Below are positions 3,840-10,128 of a stretch of 10,963 nucleotides of DNA, piece by piece; positions within the stretch are counted from its first letter, which is position 1, and each line of letters begins with the position of its first letter. The position numbers and the translations under genes were made by a program. The DNA is from Giesbergeria sp. (GTDB lineage: Bacteria > Pseudomonadota > Gammaproteobacteria > Burkholderiales > Burkholderiaceae_C), in the NCBI GenBank assembly GCA_017998735.1, contig JAGOCN010000033.1:1-10963 (forward strand). The letters run 5' to 3'. The notes beneath the pieces were generated by a model, which ran no database searches, was not told where the DNA came from, and was given only the letters and a program-made list of their open reading frames with translations.

Positions 3840-6284
3840 TCAATGTTTTATCGATGTGACCGCAGGCACCGTTTTCTCGGCCAGCGCCGCCGCTGCCACA
3901 GAGGTGGCTGCAGCAGCCGCTGCCACCTCTTCATCGGTCAGGGGCACCGGGTGGCGTTCCAGCGCCAGTTCCAGCACCTTGTCGATCCAGCGCACCGGCA
4001 CGATGTCCAGCCCCTGCTTCACGTTGTCTGGAATCTCCTGCAGGTCCTTGGCATTTTCTTCCGGGATGAGCACGGTCTTGATGCCGCCCCGCAAAGCGGC
4101 CAGCAGCTTTTCCTTCAGACCGCCAATGGCTGTGATTTCGCCACGCAGCGTGATTTCACCCGTCATGGCGACATCGCCGCGCACCGGAATGCCCGTCAAC
4201 GCCGACACGAAAGCCGTCGCCATGGCCGCTCCGGCACTGGGGCCGTCCTTGGGCGTGGCGCCATCGGGCACATGGATGTGCACGTCCTTTTTCTCGAACG
4301 CCTCGTCCTTGATGCCCAGCGCGCGGGCGCGGCTGCGCACCACCGTGCGTGCGGCCTCCACCGACTCCTTCATCACATCGCCCAGCGAACCGGTGCGGGT
4401 GATGACACCCTTGCCGGGCATGGTCACGGCTTCGATGGTCAGCAGGTCGCCGCCCACTTCCGTCCATGCCAGGCCCACCACCTGGCCCACCTGGTTGGCG
4501 TTTGCCGCCGAGCCATAGGTGTACTTGCGCACACCCAGAAACTCGGGCAGATCGTCGGCCGCCACCACCACCTTGGGCGTGAGCTTCTTGAGCAGCAGGC
4601 CCTTGACCACCTTGCGGCAGATCTTGGCCAGTTCGCGCTCCAGCGAACGCACCCCGGCTTCGCGTGTGTAGTAGCGCACCATGTCGCGCACGGCCGACTC
4701 GGTGATTTCCAGCTCTTCGTCCTTCACGCCGTTGTTCTTCATCTGCTTGGGCAGCAGGTACTTGATGGCGATGCGGGTCTTTTCGTCTTCGGTGTAACCG
4801 GACAGGCGAATCACCTCCATGCGGTCCAGCAAGGCTGCCGGAATGTTCATGGAGTTGGACGTGGCAACAAACATCACATCGCTCAGGTCAAAGTCCACCT
4901 CGACATAGTGGTCGCCAAAGGTGTGGTTCTGCTCGGGGTCCAGCACCTCCAGCAGCGCGCTCGCCGGGTCGCCCCGGAAGTCGGTGCCGAGCTTGTCGAT
5001 TTCGTCCAGCAGGAACAGCGGGTTGCGCGTGCCCACCTTGCCCAGGTTCTGCAAAATCTTGCCTGGCATGGCACCGATGTAGGTGCGGCGGTGGCCACGA
5101 ATTTCAGCCTCGTCGCGCATGCCGCCCAGGGCCACGCGCACGTACTTGCGCCCGGTTGCCTTGGCCACCGACTGTCCCAGCGAGGTCTTGCCCACGCCCG
5201 GAGGGCCCACCAAGCACAGGATGGGGGCCTTGACCTTGTCCACGCGCTGCTGCACTGCAAGGTATTCCAGGATGCGGTCCTTGACCTTCTCCAGACCGTA
5301 GTGGTCTTCGTTCAGCACCTCTTCGGCCAGCGCCAGGTCGTGCTTGATCTTGGTTTTCTTGTTCCAGGGAAGCGACAGCAGCACATCAATGTAGTTGCGC
5401 ACCACTGTGGCCTCGGCCGACATGGGCGACATCAGCTTGAGCTTCTTGAGTTCGCCCTCGGCCTTTTTGCGCGCTTCGGCCGGCATCTTGGCCTGCCTGA
5501 TCTTTTTCTCCACCTCTTCCAGGTCAGCGCCGTCCTCGCCTTCGCCCAGCTCTTTCTGGATGGCCTTGACCTGCTCGTTGAGGTAGAAATCGCGCTGGTT
5601 CTTTTCCATCTGCCGCTTCACGCGGCCGCGGATCTTCTTGTCGACATTCAGGATGTCCACTTCCCGGTCCAGCTGGTCAAACAGGTTTTCCAGCCGCGCC
5701 TTGACATCGGACAGGTCCAGCACCGATTGCTTGTTTTCCAGCTTCAGCGGCAGGTGCGCGGCAATGGTGTCGGCCAGACGGCCCGAGTCATCAATGCTGG
5801 AAATGGAGGTGAGGATTTCCGGCGGAATTTTCTTGTTCAGCTTGACGTACTGGTCAAACTGCTGCATCACCGCACGGCGCAGCGCCTCGATTTCGCTGGG
5901 CTTGTGCTCGGTGCTGTCCAGCTCCATGGGCGTGACAGTGGTGCTGAAGTGCGTTTCGGCATCTTCAATCGTGTCCACACGGGCTCGCTGCTGGCCTTCG
6001 ACCAGCACCTTGACGGTGCCATCGGGCAACTTGAGCATCTGCAGGATGGTGGAAACACAGCCGACCTCGAACATGTCGGACACCGACGGGTCGTCCTTGG
6101 CAGCGGCCTTTTGCGCCACCAGCATGATGGTGCGGTCGGCCTCCATGGCCAGCTCCAGCGCCTTGATGCTCTTGGGCCGTCCCACAAACAAGGGAATGAC
6201 CATGTGCGGGAACACCACCACGTCGCGCAGCGGCAACAGGGGCAGTGACAGGGGGGTAGCGGGAAGGGGGGTATGTCCAGGCAT
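3840..6284 (-). CDS. lon: ATP-dependent protease Lon (endopeptidase La)
   Basis: Cytoplasmic AAA+ serine protease that unfolds and degrades misfolded and regulatory proteins as a hexamer. With the chosen start it is 814 residues, against 784 in E. coli. Order: N-terminal substrate-binding domain (LPLLPLRDVVVFPHMVIPL), coiled-coil region around residues 190-290, Walker A GPPGVGKT (360-367), Walker B LLDEID (425-430), and the C-terminal protease domain. That domain has the catalytic Ser683 in TPKDGPSAGAA and Lys726, the second lysine of GGLKEKLLAA. An Ala-rich tail (about 787-802) extends past the usual end. The ATG at 6284 is preferred over the one at 6296: GAGGA lies 5 nt before it, whereas the upstream ATG overlaps this Shine-Dalgarno and would be almost leaderless from the predicted heat-shock promoter. 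It follows clpX by 141 bp and precedes the tRNA cluster. Confidence 0.98.
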   Translation of the reverse strand: MPGHTPLPATPLSLPLLPLRDVVVFPHMVIPLFVGRPKSIKALELAMEADRTIMLVAQKAAAKDDPSVSDMFEVGCVSTILQMLKLPDGTVKVLVEGQQRARVDTIEDAETHFSTTVTPMELDSTEHKPSEIEALRRAVMQQFDQYVKLNKKIPPEILTSISSIDDSGRLADTIAAHLPLKLENKQSVLDLSDVKARLENLFDQLDREVDILNVDKKIRGRVKRQMEKNQRDFYLNEQVKAIQKELGEGEDGADLEEVEKKIRQAKMPAEARKKAEGELKKLKLMSPMSAEATVVRNYIDVLLSLPWNKKTKIKHDLALAEEVLNEDHYGLEKVKDRILEYLAVQQRVDKVKAPILCLVGPPGVGKTSLGQSVAKATGRKYVRVALGGMRDEAEIRGHRRTYIGAMPGKILQNLGKVGTRNPLFLLDEIDKLGTDFRGDPASALLEVLDPEQNHTFGDHYVEVDFDLSDVMFVATSNSMNIPAALLDRMEVIRLSGYTEDEKTRIAIKYLLPKQMKNNGVKDEELEITESAVRDMVRYYTREAGVRSLERELAKICRKVVKGLLLKKLTPKVVVAADDLPEFLGVRKYTYGSAANANQVGQVVGLAWTEVGGDLLTIEAVTMPGKGVITRTGSLGDVMKESVEAARTVVRSRARALGIKDEAFEKKDVHIHVPDGATPKDGPSAGAAMATAFVSALTGIPVRGDVAMTGEITLRGEITAIGGLKEKLLAALRGGIKTVLIPEENAKDLQEIPDNVKQGLDIVPVRWIDKVLELALERHPVPLTDEEVAAAAAATSVAAAALAEKTVPAVTSIKH

Positions 6285-6289
6285 GGAAA

Positions 6290-6294
6290 TCCTC
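6290..6294 (-). promoter_or_regulatory. Ribosome binding site deciding the lon start
   Basis: GAGGA on the minus strand is 5 nt upstream of the ATG at 6284-6282. It sits inside the alternative start ATGAGGA at 6296, so that codon cannot use it. No other Shine-Dalgarno is seen upstream of 6296. Confidence 0.7.
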
Positions 6295-6309
6295 ATGAAA
6301 CTGGATTGA

Positions 6310-6337
6310 ATATGGGCCGCGGACGCTCTTTTTCAAC
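6310..6337 (-). promoter_or_regulatory. Sigma-32 (RpoH) heat-shock promoter candidate for lon
   Basis: On the minus strand GTTGAAA (6337-6331) and GCCCATAT (6317-6310) are separated by exactly 13 nt. Against the enterobacterial consensus CTTGAAA / CCCCATnT each box has one mismatch, in its first base. The predicted start near 6303 leaves a leader of about 20 nt that contains the GAGGA ribosome binding site. lon is a known RpoH target in other Proteobacteria, which supports the assignment. Confidence 0.65.
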
Positions 6338-6366
6338 CTGCCGGCGCCCAGGGACGCTGCAGGAAG

Positions 6367-6404
6367 AAAAAAGGCAGCCAAGGCTGCAGGCCAGGCGCAG
6401 CCTT
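6367..6404 (-). terminator. clpX terminator with alternative pairing (attenuator-like)
   Basis: On the minus strand three segments follow the clpX stop: AAGGCTGC (6404-6397), GCAGCCTT (6387-6380) and GGCTGCC (6379-6373), then six T (6372-6367). Segments 1 and 2 pair over 8 bp. Segments 2 and 3 pair as GCAGC/GGCTGC directly before the T-run, forming the termination-competent hairpin. The pairings exclude each other. It probably ends clpX transcripts, perhaps conditionally. Confidence 0.55.
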
Positions 6405-6425
6405 GTAGGTTTCAACCTCGGCAGG

Positions 6426-7691
6426 TCAGGCTTTTTTGGCAGCCTTGCGGTACATCAGCAAGGGCGGCTTGTTCTCGTTGATGGTGGCTTCGTCCATCAC
6501 CACCTTTTCCACGTTGCTGGCATTGGGCAGATCGAACATGGTGCCAATCAGGGCCTGCTCCAAAATGGAGCGCAGGCCACGCGCGCCGGTCTTGCGGGCC
6601 AGCGCCTTGCGGGCAATTGCCTGCAGGGCCGATGGCTGGATTTCAAGCTCTGCGCCCTCCATGGCCAGCAGCTTGCCGTACTGCTTGACCAGTGCATTCT
6701 TGGGCTCGGTGAGAATTTTCACCAGTGCGTCTTCGCTCAGTTCGGTCAGTGCGGTCACCACCGGCATGCGCCCCACCAATTCAGGAATCAAACCGAACTT
6801 GATCAGGTCTTCAGGCTCGATGTCCATGAAGACTTCCGACAGCGCACGTTCTTTCTTGCTTTTGACTGCCGCGCCAAAACCGATGCCTGAAGCTTCGGTG
6901 CGGTTTTCAATCACTTTCTCCAGCCCGGCAAAGGCTCCGCCGCAAATGAAAAGGATGTTGGTGGTGTCGATCTGCAGGAAGTCCTGGTTCGGGTGCTTGC
7001 GCCCGCCCTGGGGCGGCACGCTGGCCATGGTGCCTTCGATCAGCTTGAGCAGCGCCTGCTGCACGCCTTCTCCCGACACGTCGCGGGTGATGCTGGGGTT
7101 GTCCGACTTGCGTGAAATCTTGTCGATTTCGTCGATGTAGACAATGCCGCGCTGTGCCCGCTCGACTTCGTAGTTGCAGCTTTGCAGCAGCTTTTGCACG
7201 ATGTTTTCAACGTCTTCGCCCACATAACCGGCTTCGGTCAGCGTGGTGGCGTCGGCCATCACAAAAGGCACGTCCAGCATGCGTGCCAGCGTCTGCGCCA
7301 GCAGCGTCTTGCCCGAACCCGTGGGGCCGATGAGCAGAATGTTGCTTTTGCTCAGCTCCACATCGTCCTTGCCTGCCTTGTCCTTGTAGCGCAGGCGCTT
7401 GTAGTGGTTGTAGACCGCCACGGCCAGCGTGCGCTTGGCAGCCTCCTGGCCAATCACGTAGTTGTCCAGGTTGGCCTTGATTTCGCTGGGCGTGGGCAGT
7501 TCGTCGCGGCCTTCCGGGCCGTCAGATTCCGGCGGCACTTCTTCGTGAACGATTTCATTGCACAGGCCGATGCACTTGTCGCAAATGAAAACCGATGGAC
7601 CGGCAATCAGCTTTTTCACTTCATGCTGGCTTTTTCCACAGAAGGAGCAGTAGAGGGTTTTTTCGCTGGAAGAGCCTTTTTTATCGGCCAT
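6426..7691 (-). CDS. clpX: ATP-dependent Clp protease ATP-binding subunit ClpX
   Basis: AAA+ unfoldase that recognises tagged substrates, such as ssrA-tagged proteins, and threads them into ClpP. It has 421 residues, against 424 in E. coli. Order: N-terminal zinc-binding domain with Cys15, Cys18, Cys37 and Cys40 (CSFC and CDKC), Walker A GPTGSGKT (122-129), pore loop GYVG (155-158), Walker B VYIDEID (184-190), RKH loop (231-233), ClpP-docking IGF loop (270-272), arginine finger GRMPVV (Arg308) and sensor 2 GARGLR (Arg371). All parts needed for ClpP-dependent unfolding are present. The ATG at 7691 begins [15 protein letters not shown] as in the family, with AAGG about 10 nt upstream; an in-frame extension of 18 residues upstream does not look like ClpX. 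It lies 120 bp downstream of clpP on the same strand, and the two probably form a leaky operon. Confidence 0.98.
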   Translation of the reverse strand: MADKKGSSSEKTLYCSFCGKSQHEVKKLIAGPSVFICDKCIGLCNEIVHEEVPPESDGPEGRDELPTPSEIKANLDNYVIGQEAAKRTLAVAVYNHYKRLRYKDKAGKDDVELSKSNILLIGPTGSGKTLLAQTLARMLDVPFVMADATTLTEAGYVGEDVENIVQKLLQSCNYEVERAQRGIVYIDEIDKISRKSDNPSITRDVSGEGVQQALLKLIEGTMASVPPQGGRKHPNQDFLQIDTTNILFICGGAFAGLEKVIENRTEASGIGFGAAVKSKKERALSEVFMDIEPEDLIKFGLIPELVGRMPVVTALTELSEDALVKILTEPKNALVKQYGKLLAMEGAELEIQPSALQAIARKALARKTGARGLRSILEQALIGTMFDLPNASNVEKVVMDEATINENKPPLLMYRKAAKKA

Positions 7692-7740
7692 GGGGGCAAC
7701 GCCTTGTAATGCTGGAAAAGGGGAAACGATGATAACCAAA

Positions 7741-7778
7741 GGCACGCACCGCCTTCCCGCAGGAAAACGGTGCGTGCC
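7741..7778 (-). terminator. Hairpin between clpP and clpX
   Basis: A perfect 11-bp GC-rich stem pairs 7778-7768 (minus-strand GGCACGCACCG) with 7751-7741 around a 16-nt loop. On the minus strand it is followed by TTTGGTTATC, a poor U-tract. It starts 33 nt after the clpP stop codon. Partial termination or 3'-end protection of clpP mRNA would allow unequal clpP and clpX output from one transcript. Confidence 0.5.
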
Positions 7779-7811
7779 CGAAGCCGGTGGCAGCCGCGCT
7801 CAAGGGCGCTG

Positions 7812-8420
7812 TCAAGGGCGCTTGGAGATGACTTCGTCGATCAGACCGTAGTCCTTGGATTCGTCGGCGGTCAGAAAGTAATCGCGCTCGGTGTCGCGCT
7901 GGATTTTTTCCAGCGGCTGGCCGGTGCGCTCGGCCAGGATGCGGTTCATCTGGTCCTTGGTGCGCAGGATGTCGCGGGCATGGATTTCAATGTCGGATGC
8001 CTGGCCCCGGGCGCCGCCCAGCACCTGGTGGATCATCACCTTGGAGTTCGGCAGCGAATAGCGCTTGCCCTTGGCGCCGGCGGCCAGCAGAAAGGCACCC
8101 ATGCTGGCGGCAAAACCGCAGCACAGCGTGGACACGTCCGGCTTGATGAAATTCATGGTGTCGTAGATCGCCATGCCGGCCGTGACGCTGCCGCCGGGCG
8201 AATTGATGTAGAACGAAATGTCCTTTTCAGGGTTTTCGCTTTCCAGGAACAGCAATTGCGCGACCACCAGGTTGGCAGTCTGGTCGTTGACTTCGCCCAC
8301 CAGAAAGATCACCCGCTCCTTGAGCAGGCGTGAATAGATGTCATAGGACCGTTCGCCACGGCCCGATTGCTCGATGACCATGGGGACCATGCCCAGGGCC
8401 TGTGTTTCCAGTGCGCTCAT
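7812..8420 (-). CDS. clpP: ATP-dependent Clp protease proteolytic subunit ClpP
   Basis: Serine protease forming the tetradecameric chamber that cleaves polypeptides delivered by ClpX. It has 202 residues with the full catalytic triad: Ser106 in [11 protein letters not shown], His131 in MIHQVLGG and Asp180 in [30 protein letters not shown] and the MVPMVIEQ segment at residues 11-18 are family hallmarks. By analogy with E. coli ClpP, the residues before about MVPMVIEQ are probably removed as a propeptide. The ATG at 8420 is chosen for GGAG 5 nt upstream and for homology; a longer frame reaching 8516 runs back through an intergenic hairpin and is rejected. It lies 129 bp downstream of tig and 120 bp upstream of clpX. 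A second in-frame TGA follows 12 nt after the stop within a duplicated 11-bp sequence. Confidence 0.98.
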   Translation of the reverse strand: MSALETQALGMVPMVIEQSGRGERSYDIYSRLLKERVIFLVGEVNDQTANLVVAQLLFLESENPEKDISFYINSPGGSVTAGMAIYDTMNFIKPDVSTLCCGFAASMGAFLLAAGAKGKRYSLPNSKVMIHQVLGGARGQASDIEIHARDILRTKDQMNRILAERTGQPLEKIQRDTERDYFLTADESKDYGLIDEVISKRP

Positions 8421-8458
8421 TGTTTCTCCAGTCGAAGGGTGAACTGTACCCAGAAACG

Positions 8459-8486
8459 AATTGGGGCTTGTGCGACAAAGCACAAG
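8459..8486 (-). promoter_or_regulatory. Sigma-32-like promoter candidate for clpP, inside a hairpin
   Basis: On the minus strand CTTGTGC (8486-8480) and CCCCAATT (8466-8459) are 13 nt apart, the preferred spacing. The -35 keeps CTTG but diverges after it, and the -10 has CCCCA plus a terminal T. Both boxes coincide with the two arms of the 8463-8490 hairpin. The predicted start near 8453 gives a leader of about 32 nt. clpP is an RpoH target in E. coli; here the match is moderate. Confidence 0.35.
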
Positions 8487-8490
8487 CCCC
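8463..8490 (-). terminator. Second tig-clpP intergenic hairpin
   Basis: A perfect 11-bp stem, GGGGCTTGTGC at 8463-8473 with its complement at 8480-8490, has a 6-nt loop. On the minus strand it is followed by AATTCGTTTCTGG, only mildly U-rich, so termination would be inefficient. It may terminate tig transcripts in part before clpP. Confidence 0.45.
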
Positions 8491-8506
8491 GGATGACAAG
8501 GGGATT

Positions 8507-8542
8507 GCACCGCCACCGGCCTGTGCAGGCCCGTGGTGGTGC
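8507..8542 (-). terminator. First tig-clpP intergenic hairpin, just after tig
   Basis: A 10-bp outer stem (8507-8516 with 8533-8542, one G-T wobble), one C-C mismatch, then a 6-bp inner stem GGCCTG/CAGGCC. It starts 7 nt after the tig stop codon on the minus strand. No U-run follows (AATCCCCTTG), so a role in 3'-end stability is as likely as termination. Confidence 0.4.
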
Positions 8543-8549
8543 GCAGGCA

Positions 8550-9863
8550 TCAGCCTTGCTGGCCCATCAGCTCGTCGAAAGTGAGGGCCTTGTCGGTCAC
8601 CTTGGCTTTGCCCAGGACGAAATCGACCACGTTGTTTTCCACCACCACGGCCTCAACCTCGCCCAGGCGCTGGCGGTCGCCAAAGTACCAGCGCACCACG
8701 TCTTCGGGCTTTTCGTAGCTGGCGGCCAGCTCGTCGATGTGGGCCTTGAGCTGCTCGGGCTTGGCATGGAGTTCGTTGGAACGCACCAGCTCGGCCACCA
8801 CCAGGCCCAGGCGCACGCGGCGCTCGGCCTGCGGGCGGAAGATATCGGCCGGAATCTCGGCCTTGTCTGCGTCTTTCACGCCGCGCTGCTTGAGGTCGGC
8901 GCGGGCCGCTTCCATCAGGCGCTCGATTTCCGCCTGCACGCTGGCGTTGGGCAGGTCGAGTTCGGCCTTGGTCAGCAGCGCGTCCATGACGGCCTGCTTG
9001 TTGCGGGCCAGCACGCGGAACTTGACTTCGCGCTCCAGGTTTTTCTTGATGTCGGCACGCAGACCGTCCACGGTGCCGTCGGCAATGCCGAGCGACTTGG
9101 CCAGCGCGTCGTTGACTTCGGGCATGTTGGCGGCTTCCAGCTTCTTGAGCGTGACCATGAAGTCCGCCGTCTTGCCGGCCACGTCCTTGCCGTGGTAGTC
9201 CTCGGGGAAGGCCAGCGGGAAGGTCTTGCTTTCGCCCACCTTCATGCCGCGCACGGCTTCCTCGAATTCCTTGAGCATCTGGCCTTCGCCGACCAGGAAC
9301 TGGAAGTCTTCGGCGCTGCCGCCTTCAAAGGGCTCGCCGTCGAGCTTGCCTTCAAAATCGACGGTCACGCGGTCGCTGTCCTGCGCGGCACCGTCCTGCG
9401 GGCGCTGGGCAAAGGTGCGGCGCTGCTTGCGCAGGATGTCAATGGTCTTGTCGATGGCGTCGTCGGTCACTTCGGCCGAGAACCTTTCAATTTCGGCGTC
9501 TGCCAGTTCGGCAATCTTGACTTCGGGAAACACCTCGAACACGGCGTCGAAGGTCACCTCGCCCTCGGGCGCGCCTTCTTTTTCGGTGATGCGCGGCTGG
9601 CCAGCCACGCGCAGCTCGGCTTCGCTGGCGGCGCTGGCAAAGGCCTCGCCCACCTTGTCGTTCAGCACTTCGTACTGCACCGAGTAGCCATAGCGGTCGG
9701 CCACCACCTTCATCGGCACCTTGCCGGGACGGAAACCGTCCATCTTGACAGTGCGTGCCAGGCGCTTGAGGCGCGAATCCACTTCGGTCTGGATGCTGGA
9801 AAGGGGCAGGCTCAGCGTGATCTTGCGCTCGAGCTTCTCAAGGGTTTCAACGGTTACGGCCAT
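8550..9863 (-). CDS. tig: Trigger factor, ribosome-associated chaperone and prolyl isomerase
   Basis: Binds at the ribosomal exit tunnel next to L23 and shields nascent chains; its FKBP-like domain isomerises Xaa-Pro bonds. It has 437 residues, against 432 in E. coli. Order: N-terminal ribosome-binding domain with the signature GFRPGKVP at residues 43-50, the FKBP-type PPIase domain at about 150-245 (VTVDFEGKLDGEPFEGG and FPLAFPEDYHGKDVAGK), and a helical C-terminal chaperone domain rich in Glu, Lys and Ala. The ATG at 9863 begins MAVTVETLEKLERK, the normal family start, with AGGA 7 nt upstream. A longer frame reaching 10025 reads through tRNA-Leu and is discarded. It lies 81 bp after tRNA-Leu(UAG) and 129 bp before clpP; the tig-clpP-clpX-lon order is widely conserved in Proteobacteria. 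Confidence 0.98.
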   Translation of the reverse strand: MAVTVETLEKLERKITLSLPLSSIQTEVDSRLKRLARTVKMDGFRPGKVPMKVVADRYGYSVQYEVLNDKVGEAFASAASEAELRVAGQPRITEKEGAPEGEVTFDAVFEVFPEVKIAELADAEIERFSAEVTDDAIDKTIDILRKQRRTFAQRPQDGAAQDSDRVTVDFEGKLDGEPFEGGSAEDFQFLVGEGQMLKEFEEAVRGMKVGESKTFPLAFPEDYHGKDVAGKTADFMVTLKKLEAANMPEVNDALAKSLGIADGTVDGLRADIKKNLEREVKFRVLARNKQAVMDALLTKAELDLPNASVQAEIERLMEAARADLKQRGVKDADKAEIPADIFRPQAERRVRLGLVVAELVRSNELHAKPEQLKAHIDELAASYEKPEDVVRWYFGDRQRLGEVEAVVVENNVVDFVLGKAKVTDKALTFDELMGQQG

Positions 9864-9932
9864 GGCTGTTCCTGGTGTTGGTGCAAACGTGTCAGCTGCT
9901 GGTGCAGCGGCGCCGTTTTCGGCTGGTTTCAC

Positions 9933-9939
9933 AAAAAAA
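9933..9939 (-). terminator. T7 tract after tRNA-Leu(UAG)
   Basis: On the minus strand the tRNA's encoded CCA is followed by CCCCC and then seven T. There is no separate hairpin in between; only the tRNA's own GC-rich acceptor and T arms precede the tract. It may let some transcripts stop right after the tRNA and before tig. Confidence 0.3.
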
Positions 9940-9944
9940 GGGGG

Positions 9945-10031
9945 TGGTGCGCGGGGCCGGACTCGAACCGGCACGCCCGTGAAGGCGTCAGGACCTAAAC
10001 CTGGTGCGTCTACCAATTTCGCCACCCGCGC
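9945..10031 (-). tRNA. tRNA-Leu (anticodon UAG)
   Basis: The acceptor stem GCGCGGG/CCCGCGC is perfect, with discriminator A and encoded CCA (9947-9945). The D arm has the class II AAATTGGTAGACGC, the anticodon loop is TTTAGGT (UAG), the long variable arm holds CGCCTTCACGGGCG, and the T arm is GCCGG-TTCGAGT-CCGGC. It is 87 nt. The anticodon stem CCAGG/CCTGA has one C-A mismatch at its base (positions 27 and 43). It lies between the RND permease terminator and tig. Confidence 0.96.
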
Positions 10032-10047
10032 GGGTCACATCACGATC

Positions 10048-10083
10048 AAAAAACAGACAGCGGCAAGAAAGGGCTTGCCGCTG
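10048..10083 (-). terminator. Intrinsic terminator of the RND permease gene
   Basis: On the minus strand a perfect 10-bp stem, CAGCGGCAAG (10083-10074) with CTTGCCGCTG (10067-10058), has a CCCTTT loop and is followed by TCTG and six T (10053-10048). It is a canonical Rho-independent terminator 45 nt after the permease stop codon. It ends only 16 nt upstream of tRNA-Leu(UAG). Confidence 0.85.
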
Positions 10084-10128
10084 CATGAAACTGGTGAACG
10101 TTCTATTTTAGCCTTTTGAAAATGCCGC

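Noticed and set aside
3672..6248. Very long plus-strand open frame (858 codons) opposite lon
   Set aside because: It is antisense to lon, starts inside a tRNA gene, and its translation is His/Gln/Leu-rich in the manner of GC-rich antisense frames. No family is recognisable.
7692..7745. 18-residue N-terminal extension of ClpX
   Set aside because: [11 protein letters not shown] at 7691 is the standard family start, with AAGG upstream; the extension is intergenic in character.
8421..8516. 32-residue N-terminal extension of ClpP
   Set aside because: It runs through the 8463-8490 hairpin, and the ATG at 8420 has a good GGAG ribosome binding site.
8367..9998. Long plus-strand open frame opposite tig and the clpP start
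   Set aside because: Same antisense codon effect; it runs across intergenic hairpins and into tRNA-Leu, with no recognisable domain.
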